A DNA stretch of 37,143 bases, taken from Alphaproteobacteria bacterium (GTDB lineage Bacteria > Pseudomonadota > Alphaproteobacteria > SHVV01). Below the pieces are notes generated by a model. That model saw only the letters and a list, made by a program, of their open reading frames with translations, did no database searches and had not been told where the DNA came from. Below are positions 1 through 9,279 of this stretch, one piece after another. The first letter of the stretch is position 1; each line of letters starts with the position of its first letter. Both the position numbers and the translations under genes were made by a program. The stretch lies in the NCBI GenBank assembly GCA_016869275.1, contig VGEO01000023.1, positions 1 through 37,143 of the forward strand. The letters are read 5' to 3'.

Positions 1-1116
1 TTGATAAAAGTTATTAGGTCATCGCTCGAGGAAAAAGAAAAACCCGGCGCCCCGGTTCGGCCGCTCGGCGGCGACGAACAGATACCCCTGGTCGGCCGCT
101 CTCCGGCGATGCAAGAGGTCTACCGCCTGCTCGCGCGGGTCGTCGGCACCGATCTGCCGGTGCTGGTCACCGGCGAATCGGGAACCGGCAAGGAACTGGT
201 CGCGCGCGCGCTTCACGACTATGGCAAACGGCGCGGCGGTCCGTTCGTGGCCATCAATATGGCGGCGATCCCGCGCGAGCTGGTCGAGAGCGAGTTGTTC
301 GGGCACGAGCGCGGCGCCTTCACCGGCGCTGCGGCGCGTTCGATCGGCCGCTTCGTCCAGGCCAATGGCGGCACACTGTTCCTCGACGAAATCGGCGACA
401 TGCCGATCGATGCCCAAACGCGGCTGCTGCGCGTCCTGCAGCAGTCCGAAGTAACCCCGATCGGCGGGCGCAAACCGGTCAGGGTCGATGTCCGCATCAT
501 CTCGGCCTCGAACCGCGATTTGCGCCAGGCGGTCCTCGAGGGGCGCTTTCGCGAAGACTTGTTTTACCGCTTGAACGTGGTGCCGCTCCGACTGCCGGCG
601 CTCCGCGAGCGCAAGGACGACATCCCCGACCTGGTGCGCCATTTCCTGAGCGACGCGGTGCTGCAGGGGATGCGCGGCAAGGCGTTCGAGCCCAAGGCGA
701 TCGAGCGGCTCAAGGCGCACGACTGGCCCGGCAACGTCCGCGAACTCGAGAATCTGGTCCGCCGTCTGGTGGCGGTCAGCGCCGAGGACGTCATCGGCGA
801 ACCCGTTGTCACCCGCGCCCTCACCGATGTCGCGCCCGATGCCGGGGTCGCCCGCGGGCGCGACGAGAGCCTGAGCGAGACGATCGAGCGCCACCTCCAA
901 CGCTACTTCGCGGCACACGGCGACAATCTGCCGCCGAGCGGTCTCTACGACCGCCTGATTCGCGAAGTCGAACGGCCATTGATCGCCCTGAGCCTCGCCG
1001 CGACCCGCGGCAATCAGATCAAGGCGGCGCGGCTGCTCGGGCTCAACCGCAACACCCTCCGCAAAAAAATTCGCGACCTCGACCTTGCGATCGGCCGCGA
1101 CGGGCGGACCCTGTGA
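1..1116 (+). CDS. ntrC: Nitrogen regulation response regulator NtrC, 5'-truncated by window edge
   Basis: Sigma54-dependent activator of nitrogen-assimilation genes, normally phosphorylated by NtrB. About 371 residues are visible. They comprise a linker, then an AAA+ domain with Walker A GESGTGKE (residues 58-65), the sigma54-contact loop GAFTGA (105-110) and Walker [12 protein letters not shown], then a C-terminal Fis-type helix-turn-helix ([21 protein letters not shown]). The receiver domain of about 120 residues is missing, and the frame is open to base 1, so the gene almost certainly continues to the left; the TTG at base 1 is not taken as a real start. The first residues ([11 protein letters not shown]) look like the end of a receiver domain. 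The first ~45 bases are AT-rich compared with the rest of the gene. ntrY follows, supporting NtrC rather than another enhancer-binding protein. Confidence 0.93.
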   Translation: MIKVIRSSLEEKEKPGAPVRPLGGDEQIPLVGRSPAMQEVYRLLARVVGTDLPVLVTGESGTGKELVARALHDYGKRRGGPFVAINMAAIPRELVESELFGHERGAFTGAAARSIGRFVQANGGTLFLDEIGDMPIDAQTRLLRVLQQSEVTPIGGRKPVRVDVRIISASNRDLRQAVLEGRFREDLFYRLNVVPLRLPALRERKDDIPDLVRHFLSDAVLQGMRGKAFEPKAIERLKAHDWPGNVRELENLVRRLVAVSAEDVIGEPVVTRALTDVAPDAGVARGRDESLSETIERHLQRYFAAHGDNLPPSGLYDRLIREVERPLIALSLAATRGNQIKAARLLGLNRNTLRKKIRDLDLAIGRDGRTL

Positions 1117-1207
1117 TGCGTTTTCGCAACACATGTGATACAGTTGCCTCACTGCGGGTTCGATTGGTCGGTTGCCCTGTAGCTGCCCGCCAAAGGAGCG
1201 GTCCGCG

Positions 1208-3427
1208 TTGACGTCCGAGGCCCACGGATACCTGAGCGATCGCTGGTCGCAGTTTCGGAATTGGGCCCACGAATATGGCCTGAGCCGCAAGCTCGCGTTT
1301 GCGCTGGCGGTGGCGGCGGTGGTGTCGGGCATCACCACCTACGCCGCCATTACCGGCTCGGAGCCGCTGGCGCGCAACTCGCGCACGGTCGTTCTCCTGC
1401 TGCTGGTCAATCTCACGCTGTTGCTGTCGCTCGCGGCGATCGTCGTCCGCCGCTTGGTCCAACTCTGGGTCGAGCGGCGGCGCGGCTCGGCTGGCTCGCG
1501 GCTCCACACCCGCCTCGTTGCCCAGTTCAGCCTGATCGCGGTCGCGCCAGCGATCGTGGTCGGCGTGTTCTCGGCGTTGTTTCTCAATTTCGGCCTTCAG
1601 AACTGGTTCAGCGAGCGGGTTCGGACCGCGGTCACGACCTCGGTCGCCGTCGCCGAGGCTTACCTCGACGAGCATCGCAAGGTGATCCGCGCCGACACCG
1701 AGGCGATGGCCGGCGATCTCAACCGGATCGCGCCGGTCTATTACCGGTCATCGGCGCGCTTCAGTCAGTTCCTGTCGGCCCAGGCCAGGTTGCGATCGCT
1801 GTCGGAGACCGTGGTCTTCACCCGCGATCAAGGCATTCTGGCGCGCTCGCAACTTACCTTCGCGTTCGACATCGACGACATTCCGGAAGAGGCGCTGGCG
1901 CGTGCCGAAAACGGCGAACTCGTCTTCTTCAGCAGCGACGCCGACGATCGCGTGCGGGCCGTCATCCGGCTCGACCGCCTGCCCGACGCATTTCTTTATG
2001 TCGCCAAGAACGTCGATCCGCGCGTGATCGCGCATGTCGAATCGAACCGCTCCGCCGCCACCGCCTACGAAAAGCTCGAGCGCGACCGCTCCTCGATCCA
2101 GATCACGTTCCTCCTGATCTTCAGCGTGGTCGCGCTGCTGCTGCTGTTGGTGGCGGTTTGGCTCGGGCTCTCGTTCGCGACTCGGATCGTCCGGCCGGTG
2201 AGCGCCCTGGTCGGCGCCGCCGATCAGGTCCGCGCCGGCAACCTCGCCGTTCACGTGTCCGAAGACCGCAACGACGACGAGATCGGGACGCTGATTCGCG
2301 CCTTCAATCGCATGACCGGGCAGCTCGACGCCCAGCGCAGCGAGTTGATCGAGGCGAACCGCCAGCTCGACGAGCGGCGCCGTTTCACCGAGGCGGTGCT
2401 GGCCGGGGTCGGCGCCGGCGTCGTCGGTCTCGATGGCGACGGTCGCGTGACGCTGCCTAACCGGTCGGCGCTGACGTTGCTCGCGCTCGACCGCGCGGCC
2501 ATGGTCGGCCACCGTTTGGGCGAGCTCGTTCCCGAGATGACGCCACTGATCGAGGAAGCCCGGCAGCGTCCGGAACGCGTCGCCCAAGGGCAGGTCACCA
2601 TCGAGCGGGGCGGGGAGGGGCGCCACCTTCTGGTCCGCGTCGCGACCGAGCAGGCCGCCGGCGCGCAGGCCGGCTACGTCGTTACCTTCGACGACATCAC
2701 GCAGTTGGTCGCGGCGCAGCGCACGGCCGCGTGGTCGGACATCGCGCGGCGCATCGCCCATGAGATCAAGAATCCGCTGACCCCGATCCAGTTGTCGGCC
2801 GAGCGCCTGAAGCGCAAGTACCTGAAAGAGATCAGTTCCGATCGCGACACTTTTTCGAACTGCACCGACACCATCATTCGGCACGTGCTCGATATCGGCC
2901 GCCTGGTCGATGAGTTTTCCTCGTTCGCTCGCATGCCGGCGCCGGTGTTTCGGATCGAAAACCTGGCCGATATCGTCGACCGCGCGCTGGTACTGCAGCG
3001 GATGGCACGGCCGGAGATTCACTACGTCAAGCTGTCGCCGGCCGAAACCGTCGAGGTGCGCTGCGACCATCGCCAGATCAGCCAGGTCCTCACCAACCTC
3101 CTTCAGAACGCCGCCGACTCGATCGAGGCCCGGCGCGCGACTGAGCCCGGCCGCGTCGAGGTCCGCGTCGAGCGAGGCGAGGGCAGGCATGTGACGCTTT
3201 ACGTCGAGGACAACGGCAAGGGCTTCCCCAGGGGCGCGCTGCGGGCGCGCCTGACCGAGCCCTACGTCACCACCCGCGAAAAAGGCACCGGCCTCGGCCT
3301 CGCCATCGTCAAGAAGATCATGGACGACCACGGCGGCACGTTGGTGCTCGCCGACCGTCCGGGCGGCGGCGCCTCGGTCCGGATCGTTTTCGAGCGCCCG
3401 GCCGCCCTGACCAATGCCGCCGAGTAG
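1208..3427 (+). CDS. ntrY: Nitrogen sensor histidine kinase NtrY
   Basis: Membrane sensor kinase of the NtrY/NtrX pair, which in alphaproteobacteria acts in nitrogen, redox and envelope control. With the chosen start the protein has 739 residues. It has three N-terminal membrane helices (about 29-48, 61-81, 103-126), a periplasmic region, a fourth helix (about 299-322), HAMP (about 323-378), PAS (about 390-500), HisKA with phospho-acceptor His near 518 (ARRIAHEIKNPLTPIQ), and HATPase with NLLQNAADSI, DNGKGFP and GTGLGLAIVKK. The TTG at 1208 was chosen because an AAAGGAG ribosome-binding site lies at 1192-1198 with 9-base spacing; an in-frame ATG at 1172 would add 12 residues that include the ribosome-binding site itself. 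It lies between ntrC and ntrX, 12 bases before ntrX. Confidence 0.95.
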   Translation: MTSEAHGYLSDRWSQFRNWAHEYGLSRKLAFALAVAAVVSGITTYAAITGSEPLARNSRTVVLLLLVNLTLLLSLAAIVVRRLVQLWVERRRGSAGSRLHTRLVAQFSLIAVAPAIVVGVFSALFLNFGLQNWFSERVRTAVTTSVAVAEAYLDEHRKVIRADTEAMAGDLNRIAPVYYRSSARFSQFLSAQARLRSLSETVVFTRDQGILARSQLTFAFDIDDIPEEALARAENGELVFFSSDADDRVRAVIRLDRLPDAFLYVAKNVDPRVIAHVESNRSAATAYEKLERDRSSIQITFLLIFSVVALLLLLVAVWLGLSFATRIVRPVSALVGAADQVRAGNLAVHVSEDRNDDEIGTLIRAFNRMTGQLDAQRSELIEANRQLDERRRFTEAVLAGVGAGVVGLDGDGRVTLPNRSALTLLALDRAAMVGHRLGELVPEMTPLIEEARQRPERVAQGQVTIERGGEGRHLLVRVATEQAAGAQAGYVVTFDDITQLVAAQRTAAWSDIARRIAHEIKNPLTPIQLSAERLKRKYLKEISSDRDTFSNCTDTIIRHVLDIGRLVDEFSSFARMPAPVFRIENLADIVDRALVLQRMARPEIHYVKLSPAETVEVRCDHRQISQVLTNLLQNAADSIEARRATEPGRVEVRVERGEGRHVTLYVEDNGKGFPRGALRARLTEPYVTTREKGTGLGLAIVKKIMDDHGGTLVLADRPGGGASVRIVFERPAALTNAAE

Positions 3428-3439
3428 GCAGACGCTTCC

Positions 3440-4837
3440 ATGAGCCAGGACATCCTCATCGTCGATGACGAGAGCGGCATCCGCGAACTCGTCGCCGGCC
3501 TGCTTCAGGACGAGAGCTATACCACCCGGGTCGCCGCCAACAGCACCCAAGCGCGCGCCGAAATCGAGCGCCGGGTGCCGGCGTTGCTGGTGCTCGATAT
3601 CTGGCTCCAGAGCAGCGAACTCGACGGCCTCGAGCTCCTCGACCTCGTCCGCCGCGACCACCCCGATCTTCCGGTGGTGATGATCTCGGGCCACGGCAAT
3701 ATCGAAACAGCGGTCGCAGCGATCAAGCGCGGCGCCTACGACTTCATCGAGAAGCCGTTCAAGGCCGAGCGCTTGTTCCTGATCGTACGCCGCGCCATCG
3801 AGGCGGCGCGGCTGCGGCGCGAGAACGCCGAACTTCGGCTTCGCGCCGGTCCCGAGAACGAGCTGGTCGGCAGTTCGGCCCCGATGAATGCGCTCCGGAG
3901 CGCGATTGAACGGGTGGCGCCGACCGGAAGCCGGGTATTGATCTCGGGCCCGGCCGGAGTCGGCAAGGAAGTGGTGGCGCGGCTGGTCCACGCCCGCTCG
4001 CGCCGCGCCGAACAGCCGTTCGTGGTCGTCAACGCCGCCACCATGGCGCCCGATCGCATGGAACGCGAGCTGTTCGGCGCCGAGAACGGCGACGGCTCGA
4101 TCCGGATCGGGACCTTCGAGCGCGCCGACGGCGGCACGCTGTTCATCGACGAAGTCGCCGATATGCCGCTCGAGACCCAGGCCAAGATCCTGCGCGTCCT
4201 TCAAGAGCAGGCGTTCGAGCGGGTCGGCGGCTCGGCACGGGTTCAGGTCGACGTCCGCGTCTTGTCGGCCTCGAACCGCGATCTGGCCGGCGAAATCGAG
4301 CAAGGCCGCTTCCGCCAGGACCTCTATCATCGCCTCGCCGTGGTGCCGATCCAAGTGCCGCCGCTCAAGGACCGGCGCGAGGACGTACCCCAACTCGCGC
4401 GCTATTTTCTCCGCCGTTCGTCGGAAACGTCGGGTTTCCCGCTGCGCGAGATCGGCGAGGACGCGATTGCGGCACTGCAGTCCTACGACTGGCCGGGCAA
4501 CGTTCGCGAGTTGCGCAATCTGGTCGAGCGCCTGCTGATCATGGCGCCGGGCGACGTTGCAATTCCGATCACGGCGGCAATGTTGCCGCCGGAAATGGGT
4601 TCGAAGAGCTTCGCGGCGCTTCGCACCAACGGCAGCGAGCGGGTGATGACACTGCCATTGCGCGAGGCGCGCGAGATGTTCGAACGCGAGTATTTAAGCG
4701 CACAGATCAACCGATTCAGCGGCAATATCTCGCGCACCGCGGCCTTCATCGGCATGGAGCGCTCGGCGCTCCACCGCAAGCTCAAGGCGCTCGGCGTCAC
4801 CGCCGACGATCGCGGCGCCGAACCCGAAAGCGCGTGA
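3440..4837 (+). CDS. ntrX: Nitrogen assimilation response regulator NtrX
   Basis: Response regulator partner of NtrY, 465 residues. The receiver domain occupies about 1-120, with acidic pocket DD at 9-10, phospho-acceptor Asp53 (VLDIW) and Lys105. The AAA+ domain has Walker A GPAGVGKE (170-177) and Walker B GGTLFIDEVAD (231-240). The C-terminal Fis helix-turn-helix is near 425-460 (GNISRTAAFIGMERSALHRKLKALG). After ELFG (209-213) the sequence reads AENGDGSIRIG instead of the GAFTGA loop needed to contact sigma54. This is known for NtrX proteins and suggests it does not act as a classical sigma54 activator. It lies 12 bases after ntrY, so co-transcription is likely. Confidence 0.95.
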   Translation: MSQDILIVDDESGIRELVAGLLQDESYTTRVAANSTQARAEIERRVPALLVLDIWLQSSELDGLELLDLVRRDHPDLPVVMISGHGNIETAVAAIKRGAYDFIEKPFKAERLFLIVRRAIEAARLRRENAELRLRAGPENELVGSSAPMNALRSAIERVAPTGSRVLISGPAGVGKEVVARLVHARSRRAEQPFVVVNAATMAPDRMERELFGAENGDGSIRIGTFERADGGTLFIDEVADMPLETQAKILRVLQEQAFERVGGSARVQVDVRVLSASNRDLAGEIEQGRFRQDLYHRLAVVPIQVPPLKDRREDVPQLARYFLRRSSETSGFPLREIGEDAIAALQSYDWPGNVRELRNLVERLLIMAPGDVAIPITAAMLPPEMGSKSFAALRTNGSERVMTLPLREAREMFEREYLSAQINRFSGNISRTAAFIGMERSALHRKLKALGVTADDRGAEPESA

Positions 4838-4868
4838 ACGCACACACGAGGAACGCGGTCTCCCTTTC

Positions 4869-6242
4869 ATGAAAGTCATCGTCTGCGGCGCCGGTCAGGT
4901 CGGCTTCAACATCGCGCGGCAACTCGCGGCCGAGCAAAACGACGTCACCGTGATCGACACGTCGCCCGAGCTGATCGCGCGGGTCAACGAGGCGCTCGAT
5001 GTCCAGGCGATGGTCGGTTATGCCTCGCACCCCGACGTGCTCGAGCGCGCCGGCGCGCGCGACACCGACATGGTCGTTGCCGTGACCTACGCCGACGAGA
5101 TCAACATGATCGCGTGTCAGGTGGCGCACGCGATCTTCAACGTGCCAACCAAGATCGCGCGGATCCGTGCCCAGACCTACCTCTACCCCGAATGGCAGAA
5201 GCTGTTCGGCAGCGACCGCTTCGGCATCGACGTCGTGATCTCGCCCGAGATCGCGGTGGCGCGCGCGGTAATCCGGCGGATCGAAGTGCCGGGCGCGAGC
5301 GACGTCGCCTCGTTCGCCGACGGCTTGGTGCGCGTGATCTCGGTGTTCATCGCCGAGCACTGCCCGATCCGCGATACGCCGCTCCGCCAGTTGACCGAAC
5401 TGTTCCCCGACCTCCACATCCGGGTGATGGGGATCATCCGCGCGGGCGAGACGCTGGTGCCCTCGCCGGAAGACACCATGGTCGCGGGCGATGAGGTCTA
5501 TTTTGCGGTCGATGCCGCGCACGTGACGCGGGCGATGGCCTCGTTCGGCTACGAAGAGCGCGAGGCGCGTAGCGTCGTCATCGGCGGCGGCGGCAATATC
5601 GGACTCCTGATCGCCAAACAATTCGAAGCCGAGCACCCCAATGTTCGGGTCAAGCTGATCGAGTTCAAAAAGGCGCGCGCCGAGGAGATCGCCGATCAGT
5701 TGGCCAACGCGACCGTCATCAACGGCGACGTGCTCGACCGCGCCATCCTCGAGGAAGCCGGCATCAAAGACACCGAAGCGATCATCGCCGTCACCGACGA
5801 CGACCAAGTCAACATTCTGGCCTCGTTGATCGCCAAGCGCGAGGGCTGCCAGTCGGCGATCACGTTGATCAACGAACTCTCCTACAGCCCGCTCATCCAT
5901 TCGCTCGGCATCGACGTCGTCGTCAACCCGCGCGCGTCGACGGTCTCGACCATCCTGCAATTCATCCGCCGCGGCCGCATCCGCCGCCTCTATAGCCTGG
6001 CCGACGGCGTTGCCGAGATCATCGAGGGCGAGGTGCTGCCGACCTCGAACCTCGCCGGCACCGCGGTCCGCGAGAACAAGCTGCCGCACGTGGTGATCGG
6101 CGCGCTGGTGCGCGGCGAGGACGTCATCATTCCCAAGGGCGACACCGTGATCCAACCGAGCGACAAAGTCATCGTGTTCGCGCTCAAGGATGTCGTGAAG
6201 AAAGTCGAGCGCATGCTCTCGGTGCGACCGGACTCGTTTTGA
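4869..6242 (+). CDS. trkA: Trk potassium uptake regulatory protein TrkA
   Basis: Peripheral NAD(H)-binding regulatory subunit of the Trk K+ uptake channel, cytoplasmic face of the membrane. Its 457 residues form two tandem RCK modules. The first Rossmann motif is GAGQVG (7-12) and the second GGGGNIG near 235; each is followed by an RCK_C region (the second ends near DVVKKVERML). Length matches the family. ATG at 4869 follows a GAGGA-like sequence at 4847-4853. It is 31 bases after ntrX; trkA in this position is usual in alphaproteobacterial ntr clusters. The channel gene trkH is not in the window. Confidence 0.95.
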   Translation: MKVIVCGAGQVGFNIARQLAAEQNDVTVIDTSPELIARVNEALDVQAMVGYASHPDVLERAGARDTDMVVAVTYADEINMIACQVAHAIFNVPTKIARIRAQTYLYPEWQKLFGSDRFGIDVVISPEIAVARAVIRRIEVPGASDVASFADGLVRVISVFIAEHCPIRDTPLRQLTELFPDLHIRVMGIIRAGETLVPSPEDTMVAGDEVYFAVDAAHVTRAMASFGYEEREARSVVIGGGGNIGLLIAKQFEAEHPNVRVKLIEFKKARAEEIADQLANATVINGDVLDRAILEEAGIKDTEAIIAVTDDDQVNILASLIAKREGCQSAITLINELSYSPLIHSLGIDVVVNPRASTVSTILQFIRRGRIRRLYSLADGVAEIIEGEVLPTSNLAGTAVRENKLPHVVIGALVRGEDVIIPKGDTVIQPSDKVIVFALKDVVKKVERMLSVRPDSF

Positions 6243-6250
6243 GCTGACGC

Positions 6251-7096
6251 GTGTCGCGAGTCGCTTACGTCAACGGCCGCTATTGGCCGTTTCGCGACGC
6301 CCACGTTGCGATCGAGGATCGCGCGCTGCAGTTCGCCGACGGCGTCTACGAGGTATGCCTGGTTCTGGCGGGTCGCGTCATCGACTGGGACCGCCACGCC
6401 GCCCGGCTCGCGCGTTCGTTGGCGGCGCTTCGGATCGCGGCCCCGGTCGCGCCGGCGGCGCTGGCGACGATCGTCGGCGAATGCGTACGGCGCAATCGCG
6501 TCGGCGACGGTCTGCTGTACCTCCAGGTGACCCGCGGAACGGCGCGGCGCGACCATCCGTTCCCCGGCACGGCGCGGCCGACGCTGATCGTTTCGGCCCG
6601 CAACAAGCCGTTACCGGCGGCCACGATCGCGAGCGGCGTCGCCGTCGTCACCACCGCCGACCTGCGCTGGCAGCGCTGCGACATCAAGACGACGGCCTTG
6701 CTCGCCAATGTGCTGGCAAAGCAGGAGGCGCGCGAACGCGGCGCCTTCGAGGCTTGGCTGGTCGACGCCGAGGCCCACATCACCGAGGGCAGCTCGACCA
6801 ATGCCTGGATCGTGACCGCGGCGGGCACCATCGTGACCCGCCCGCTCGACCGCACTGTCCTCGCCGGCGTAACCCGAGAGGTCGCGATCGAGCTGATCCG
6901 CCGCGCCGGACTCCCGTTCGAGGAGCGGTCATTTACGCTGACCGAGGCCTTTGCCGCCGCCGAGGCGTTCCTGACCAGTACGTCGTCGGTTGTCGTTCCG
7001 GTCGTTCGGATCGATGCGCGACCGGTTGGAGCGGGGGCTCCCGGACTGGTGACCCGGCGCGTCCAGAAGCTGTTCCGGGACCACCTGGGCCGCTAG
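6251..7096 (+). CDS. dat: Class IV PLP aminotransferase, D-amino-acid aminotransferase type
   Basis: Predicted cytoplasmic fold-type IV PLP enzyme interconverting D-amino acids and 2-oxo acids, for example D-Ala and pyruvate. At 281 residues it matches the usual length. It begins with the family pattern YVNGRYWPFRDAHVAIEDRALQFADGVYEV. The PLP lysine is Lys146 (CDIKTTALLANVLAKQEA), followed by the glutamate motif ITEGSSTNAWIV. It starts with GTG, 8 bases after the trkA stop, so it probably belongs to the same transcript. D-amino-acid aminotransferases cannot be separated with certainty from branched-chain aminotransferases or aminodeoxychorismate lyases by sequence alone, but the motif pattern and location favour the Dat assignment. 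Confidence 0.85.
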   Translation: MSRVAYVNGRYWPFRDAHVAIEDRALQFADGVYEVCLVLAGRVIDWDRHAARLARSLAALRIAAPVAPAALATIVGECVRRNRVGDGLLYLQVTRGTARRDHPFPGTARPTLIVSARNKPLPAATIASGVAVVTTADLRWQRCDIKTTALLANVLAKQEARERGAFEAWLVDAEAHITEGSSTNAWIVTAAGTIVTRPLDRTVLAGVTREVAIELIRRAGLPFEERSFTLTEAFAAAEAFLTSTSSVVVPVVRIDARPVGAGAPGLVTRRVQKLFRDHLGR

Positions 7097-7136
7097 ACTG
7101 GCGCTGTGATCGCCGACACAGCTTGCAAGCGGGCCC

Positions 7137-7166
7137 CGGGCGCCCCATGTTCATGAGTGGCGCCCG
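7137..7166 (+). other. Hairpin in the hfq upstream region
   Basis: A perfect 8-bp stem (CGGGCGCC at 7137-7144 pairing with GGCGCCCG at 7159-7166) has a 14-base loop. It lies between the aminotransferase stop and the hfq start. No T-run follows, so it is not a convincing Rho-independent terminator. It could be an mRNA processing or attenuation structure ahead of hfq, which in other bacteria is autoregulated through its leader. Function unproven. Confidence 0.4.
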
Positions 7167-7232
7167 AGCCTAAGCAGGCCTAAGGGAGACGACAGCGCTC
7201 GGGGCCTTCACAAAAACAAAACAGAGACCGCG

Positions 7233-7502
7233 ATGTCCGCCACAAAGAACCAAAACCTTCAGGACGTTTTCCTCAATCACATTCGCAAAGGCAAGGTTCC
7301 GGTCACGGTATTCCTCGTGAACGGAGTCAAGCTCCAGGGCGTCATCACCTGGTTCGACAACTTCTCGGTTCTGCTCCGGCGCGATGGGCACGTGCAACTG
7401 GTCTACAAGCACGCGATCTCGACCGTCATGCCGTCCGGGCCGATCCAGTTTTTCGAAGCCGATCAGGACGCAGGCGGCGAAGGCGGCACGGCGAATGCGT
7501 AG
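7233..7502 (+). CDS. hfq: RNA chaperone Hfq
   Basis: Hexameric Sm-like protein that binds small RNAs and mRNAs, in alphaproteobacteria including nitrogen-regulation transcripts. It has 89 residues with a full Sm core: [30 protein letters not shown] (Sm1) and the Sm2 motif YKHAISTV (58-65). The tail after about residue 75 is short, acidic and glycine-rich ([13 protein letters not shown]), unlike the long enterobacterial tail. A 136-base gap upstream can hold its promoter. hflX starts 6 bases after its stop, the classical hfq-hflX pairing. Confidence 0.97.
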   Translation: MSATKNQNLQDVFLNHIRKGKVPVTVFLVNGVKLQGVITWFDNFSVLLRRDGHVQLVYKHAISTVMPSGPIQFFEADQDAGGEGGTANA

Positions 7503-7508
7503 TCGGGC

Positions 7509-8840
7509 GTGAGCGATCGCCCGCGCAACGGTGCTCGCGTCCTCGGGACGCGGGCTTACATCGTCCATGTCCACTTCAAGGACCGGCGCGGGTCCGACCG
7601 CGCGTCGGAGCGCGCCCCGGCGGCCCGGCTCGAAGAAGCCAAGGGCCTGGCCGCGGCGATCCGGATCGAGGTCGTTCAGGCGACGATCGCCGCGCTCGAC
7701 CGACCGCACCCCGGAACGCTGCTCCGCGAAGGCAAGCTCGCCGAGATCGGCACCGAGATCGAGGCGCTGAAGCCCGACCTCGTGATCGTCGACGGTCACC
7801 TCTCGCCGGTTCAGCAGCAAAACCTCGAGAAACGGTGGAAGACTAAGGTCATCGATCGTACCGGCCTGATCCTCGAAATTTTCGGCGCGCGAGCGCGCAC
7901 CAGCGAAGGCGGCCTCCAGGTCGAGTTGGCGGCGCTCACCTATCAACGGAGCCGCCTGGTACGGTCGTGGACCCATCTCGAGCGCCAGCGCGGCGGCTTC
8001 GGCTTCCTGGGCGGTCCGGGCGAATCGCAGATCGAGGCCGATCGCCGCCACATCGACACCCGGCTCGCCGGCATCCGCAAGCAACTCTCCGATGTGGTGC
8101 GGACACGCGAACTGCACCGCGCCGAGCGGCGAAAAGTCCCGTATCCGATCGTCGCCTTGGTCGGCTACACCAACGCTGGCAAGTCGACGCTGTTCAATCG
8201 CCTAACCGCGGCCCAGGTCTATGCCGAGAATCTCCTGTTCGCGACGCTCGATCCGACCATGCGCCGGGTCGAACTGCCGAGCGGGCAGATCGTCATCCTC
8301 TCCGACACGGTCGGGTTCATCTCCGACCTGCCGCACGATCTGGTGGCCGCGTTTTCGGCGACGCTCGAAGAGGTGAAACAGGCGGATCTGATCGTTCACG
8401 TCCGCGACGTCGCGCATCCCGAGAGTGCCGAGCAAAAAGCCGACGTCGCCCGCGTCCTGCACGACCTCGGGGTCGGTTACGAGGACGGGGCTGCGATCAT
8501 CGATGCCCACAACAAGATCGATCTGCTCGACGCCGACGCCCGTGTCGCGGTCGCCAACCGCGCCGCGCGAGAGAGCGACACGGCCATGATTTCGGCTAAG
8601 AGCGGGGAGGGGTGCGCCGACCTGCTCGCTGCGATCGACCGGAAGCTCGCCGCCGGGCGCGCCACCTGCGATGTCCGGGTTCCGATTGCGGACGGCGCCA
8701 CGCTTGCTTGGCTCTACCGCCACGGCCACGTGATCGAACGGCGCGATGATGATGATTACGCCTATGTGCGCGTCAGCCTGGCGCCGCCCGACCGCGACCG
8801 CTTGAAACAGCGCACCGGCAGCCGCGTCCGCGTCAATTAA
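7509..8840 (+). CDS. hflX: Ribosome-associated GTPase HflX
   Basis: GTPase that binds the 50S subunit and splits stalled or stressed ribosomes. It has 443 residues: an N-terminal HflX domain with HPGTLLREGKLAEI and a coiled-coil linker rich in Arg and Glu, then the G domain with G1 GYTNAGKS (219-226), G3 DTVGF (from 266) and G4 NKID (from 335). The C-terminal extension ends YAYVRVSLAPPDRDRLKQ. GTG at 7509, 6 bases after the hfq stop, gives the expected length and implies co-transcription with hfq. Confidence 0.95.
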   Translation: MSDRPRNGARVLGTRAYIVHVHFKDRRGSDRASERAPAARLEEAKGLAAAIRIEVVQATIAALDRPHPGTLLREGKLAEIGTEIEALKPDLVIVDGHLSPVQQQNLEKRWKTKVIDRTGLILEIFGARARTSEGGLQVELAALTYQRSRLVRSWTHLERQRGGFGFLGGPGESQIEADRRHIDTRLAGIRKQLSDVVRTRELHRAERRKVPYPIVALVGYTNAGKSTLFNRLTAAQVYAENLLFATLDPTMRRVELPSGQIVILSDTVGFISDLPHDLVAAFSATLEEVKQADLIVHVRDVAHPESAEQKADVARVLHDLGVGYEDGAAIIDAHNKIDLLDADARVAVANRAARESDTAMISAKSGEGCADLLAAIDRKLAAGRATCDVRVPIADGATLAWLYRHGHVIERRDDDDYAYVRVSLAPPDRDRLKQRTGSRVRVN

Positions 8841-8857
8841 AACGAGCTGCGTCCGCG

Positions 8858-8886
8858 TTGACAGGTGCTTTGTCCCGACGCTAGTC
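8858..8886 (+). promoter_or_regulatory. Predicted sigma70-type promoter of groES
   Basis: TTGACA at 8858-8863, a perfect -35 box, is followed after 17 bases by CTAGTC at 8881-8886 as a weak -10 box. The -10 end touches the left arm of the CIRCE repeat, so repressor binding there would block transcription. Confidence 0.65.
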
Positions 8887-8912
8887 TGGCACTCGTTCCG
8901 CGCGAGTGCCAA
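8886..8912 (+). promoter_or_regulatory. CIRCE element (HrcA operator)
   Basis: Inverted repeat CTGGCACTC (8886-8894), 9-base spacer, GAGTGCCAA (8904-8912). It matches the CIRCE consensus TTAGCACTC-N9-GAGTGCTAA with the exact spacer length, and its two arms mismatch each other only at the outermost base. CIRCE is the binding site of the heat-shock repressor HrcA, so groES is predicted to be derepressed by heat or unfolded protein. hrcA itself is not in the window. Confidence 0.92.
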
Positions 8913-8936
8913 AGCCCCCAGTCTGGAGAAAAGTCT

Positions 8937-9224
8937 ATGAATATCAGGCCATTGCAAGATCGTGTTCTGGTCAAACGGATCGAAGAGGAAACCAAGACCA
9001 AGGGCGGGATCATCATCCCGGACACGGCCAAGGAGAAACCGTCCGAAGGCACGGTGATCGCGGTCGGCAAGGGTACGCGCGACAAGGACGGCAAACTCCA
9101 TGCTCTCGACGTCAAGAAGGGCGACCGGGTGATGTTCGGGAAGTGGTCGGGCTCCGAGGTCAAGGTCGACGGCGTCGACTACTTGATCATGAAAGAGTCC
9201 GACATCATGGGGATCGTCGGTTAG
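8937..9224 (+). CDS. groES: Co-chaperonin GroES (Cpn10)
   Basis: Heptameric lid of the GroEL folding chamber, cytoplasmic. It has 95 residues, the standard length: [14 protein letters not shown], a mobile loop around 17-33 with the GroEL-contact tripeptide III in GGIIIPDTA, the roof region, and the C-terminal [17 protein letters not shown] at 8937 is preceded by GGAG at 8925-8928; an in-frame start further upstream would run through the CIRCE element and is rejected. The odd point is the lack of groEL: a terminator and then a gene on the opposite strand follow. Confidence 0.97.
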   Translation: MNIRPLQDRVLVKRIEEETKTKGGIIIPDTAKEKPSEGTVIAVGKGTRDKDGKLHALDVKKGDRVMFGKWSGSEVKVDGVDYLIMKESDIMGIVG

Positions 9225-9279
9225 AACGACCGCAGCGACGCCGAGCGCGCCCGGCGATCGCTCGATCGATGAACGCAAA

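Noticed and set aside
1..3. TTG at base 1 as the start of an NtrC without receiver domain
   Set aside because: Frame is open to the edge and the first residues look like a receiver-linker; truncation by the window is simpler.
1748..4393. Very long minus-strand open frame opposite ntrY and ntrX
   Set aside because: Antisense shadow caused by GC-rich codon bias; no family motif, while both plus-strand genes have complete domain sets.
7137..7166. Rho-independent terminator before hfq
   Set aside because: The stem is good, but no T-run follows; kept only as a hairpin.
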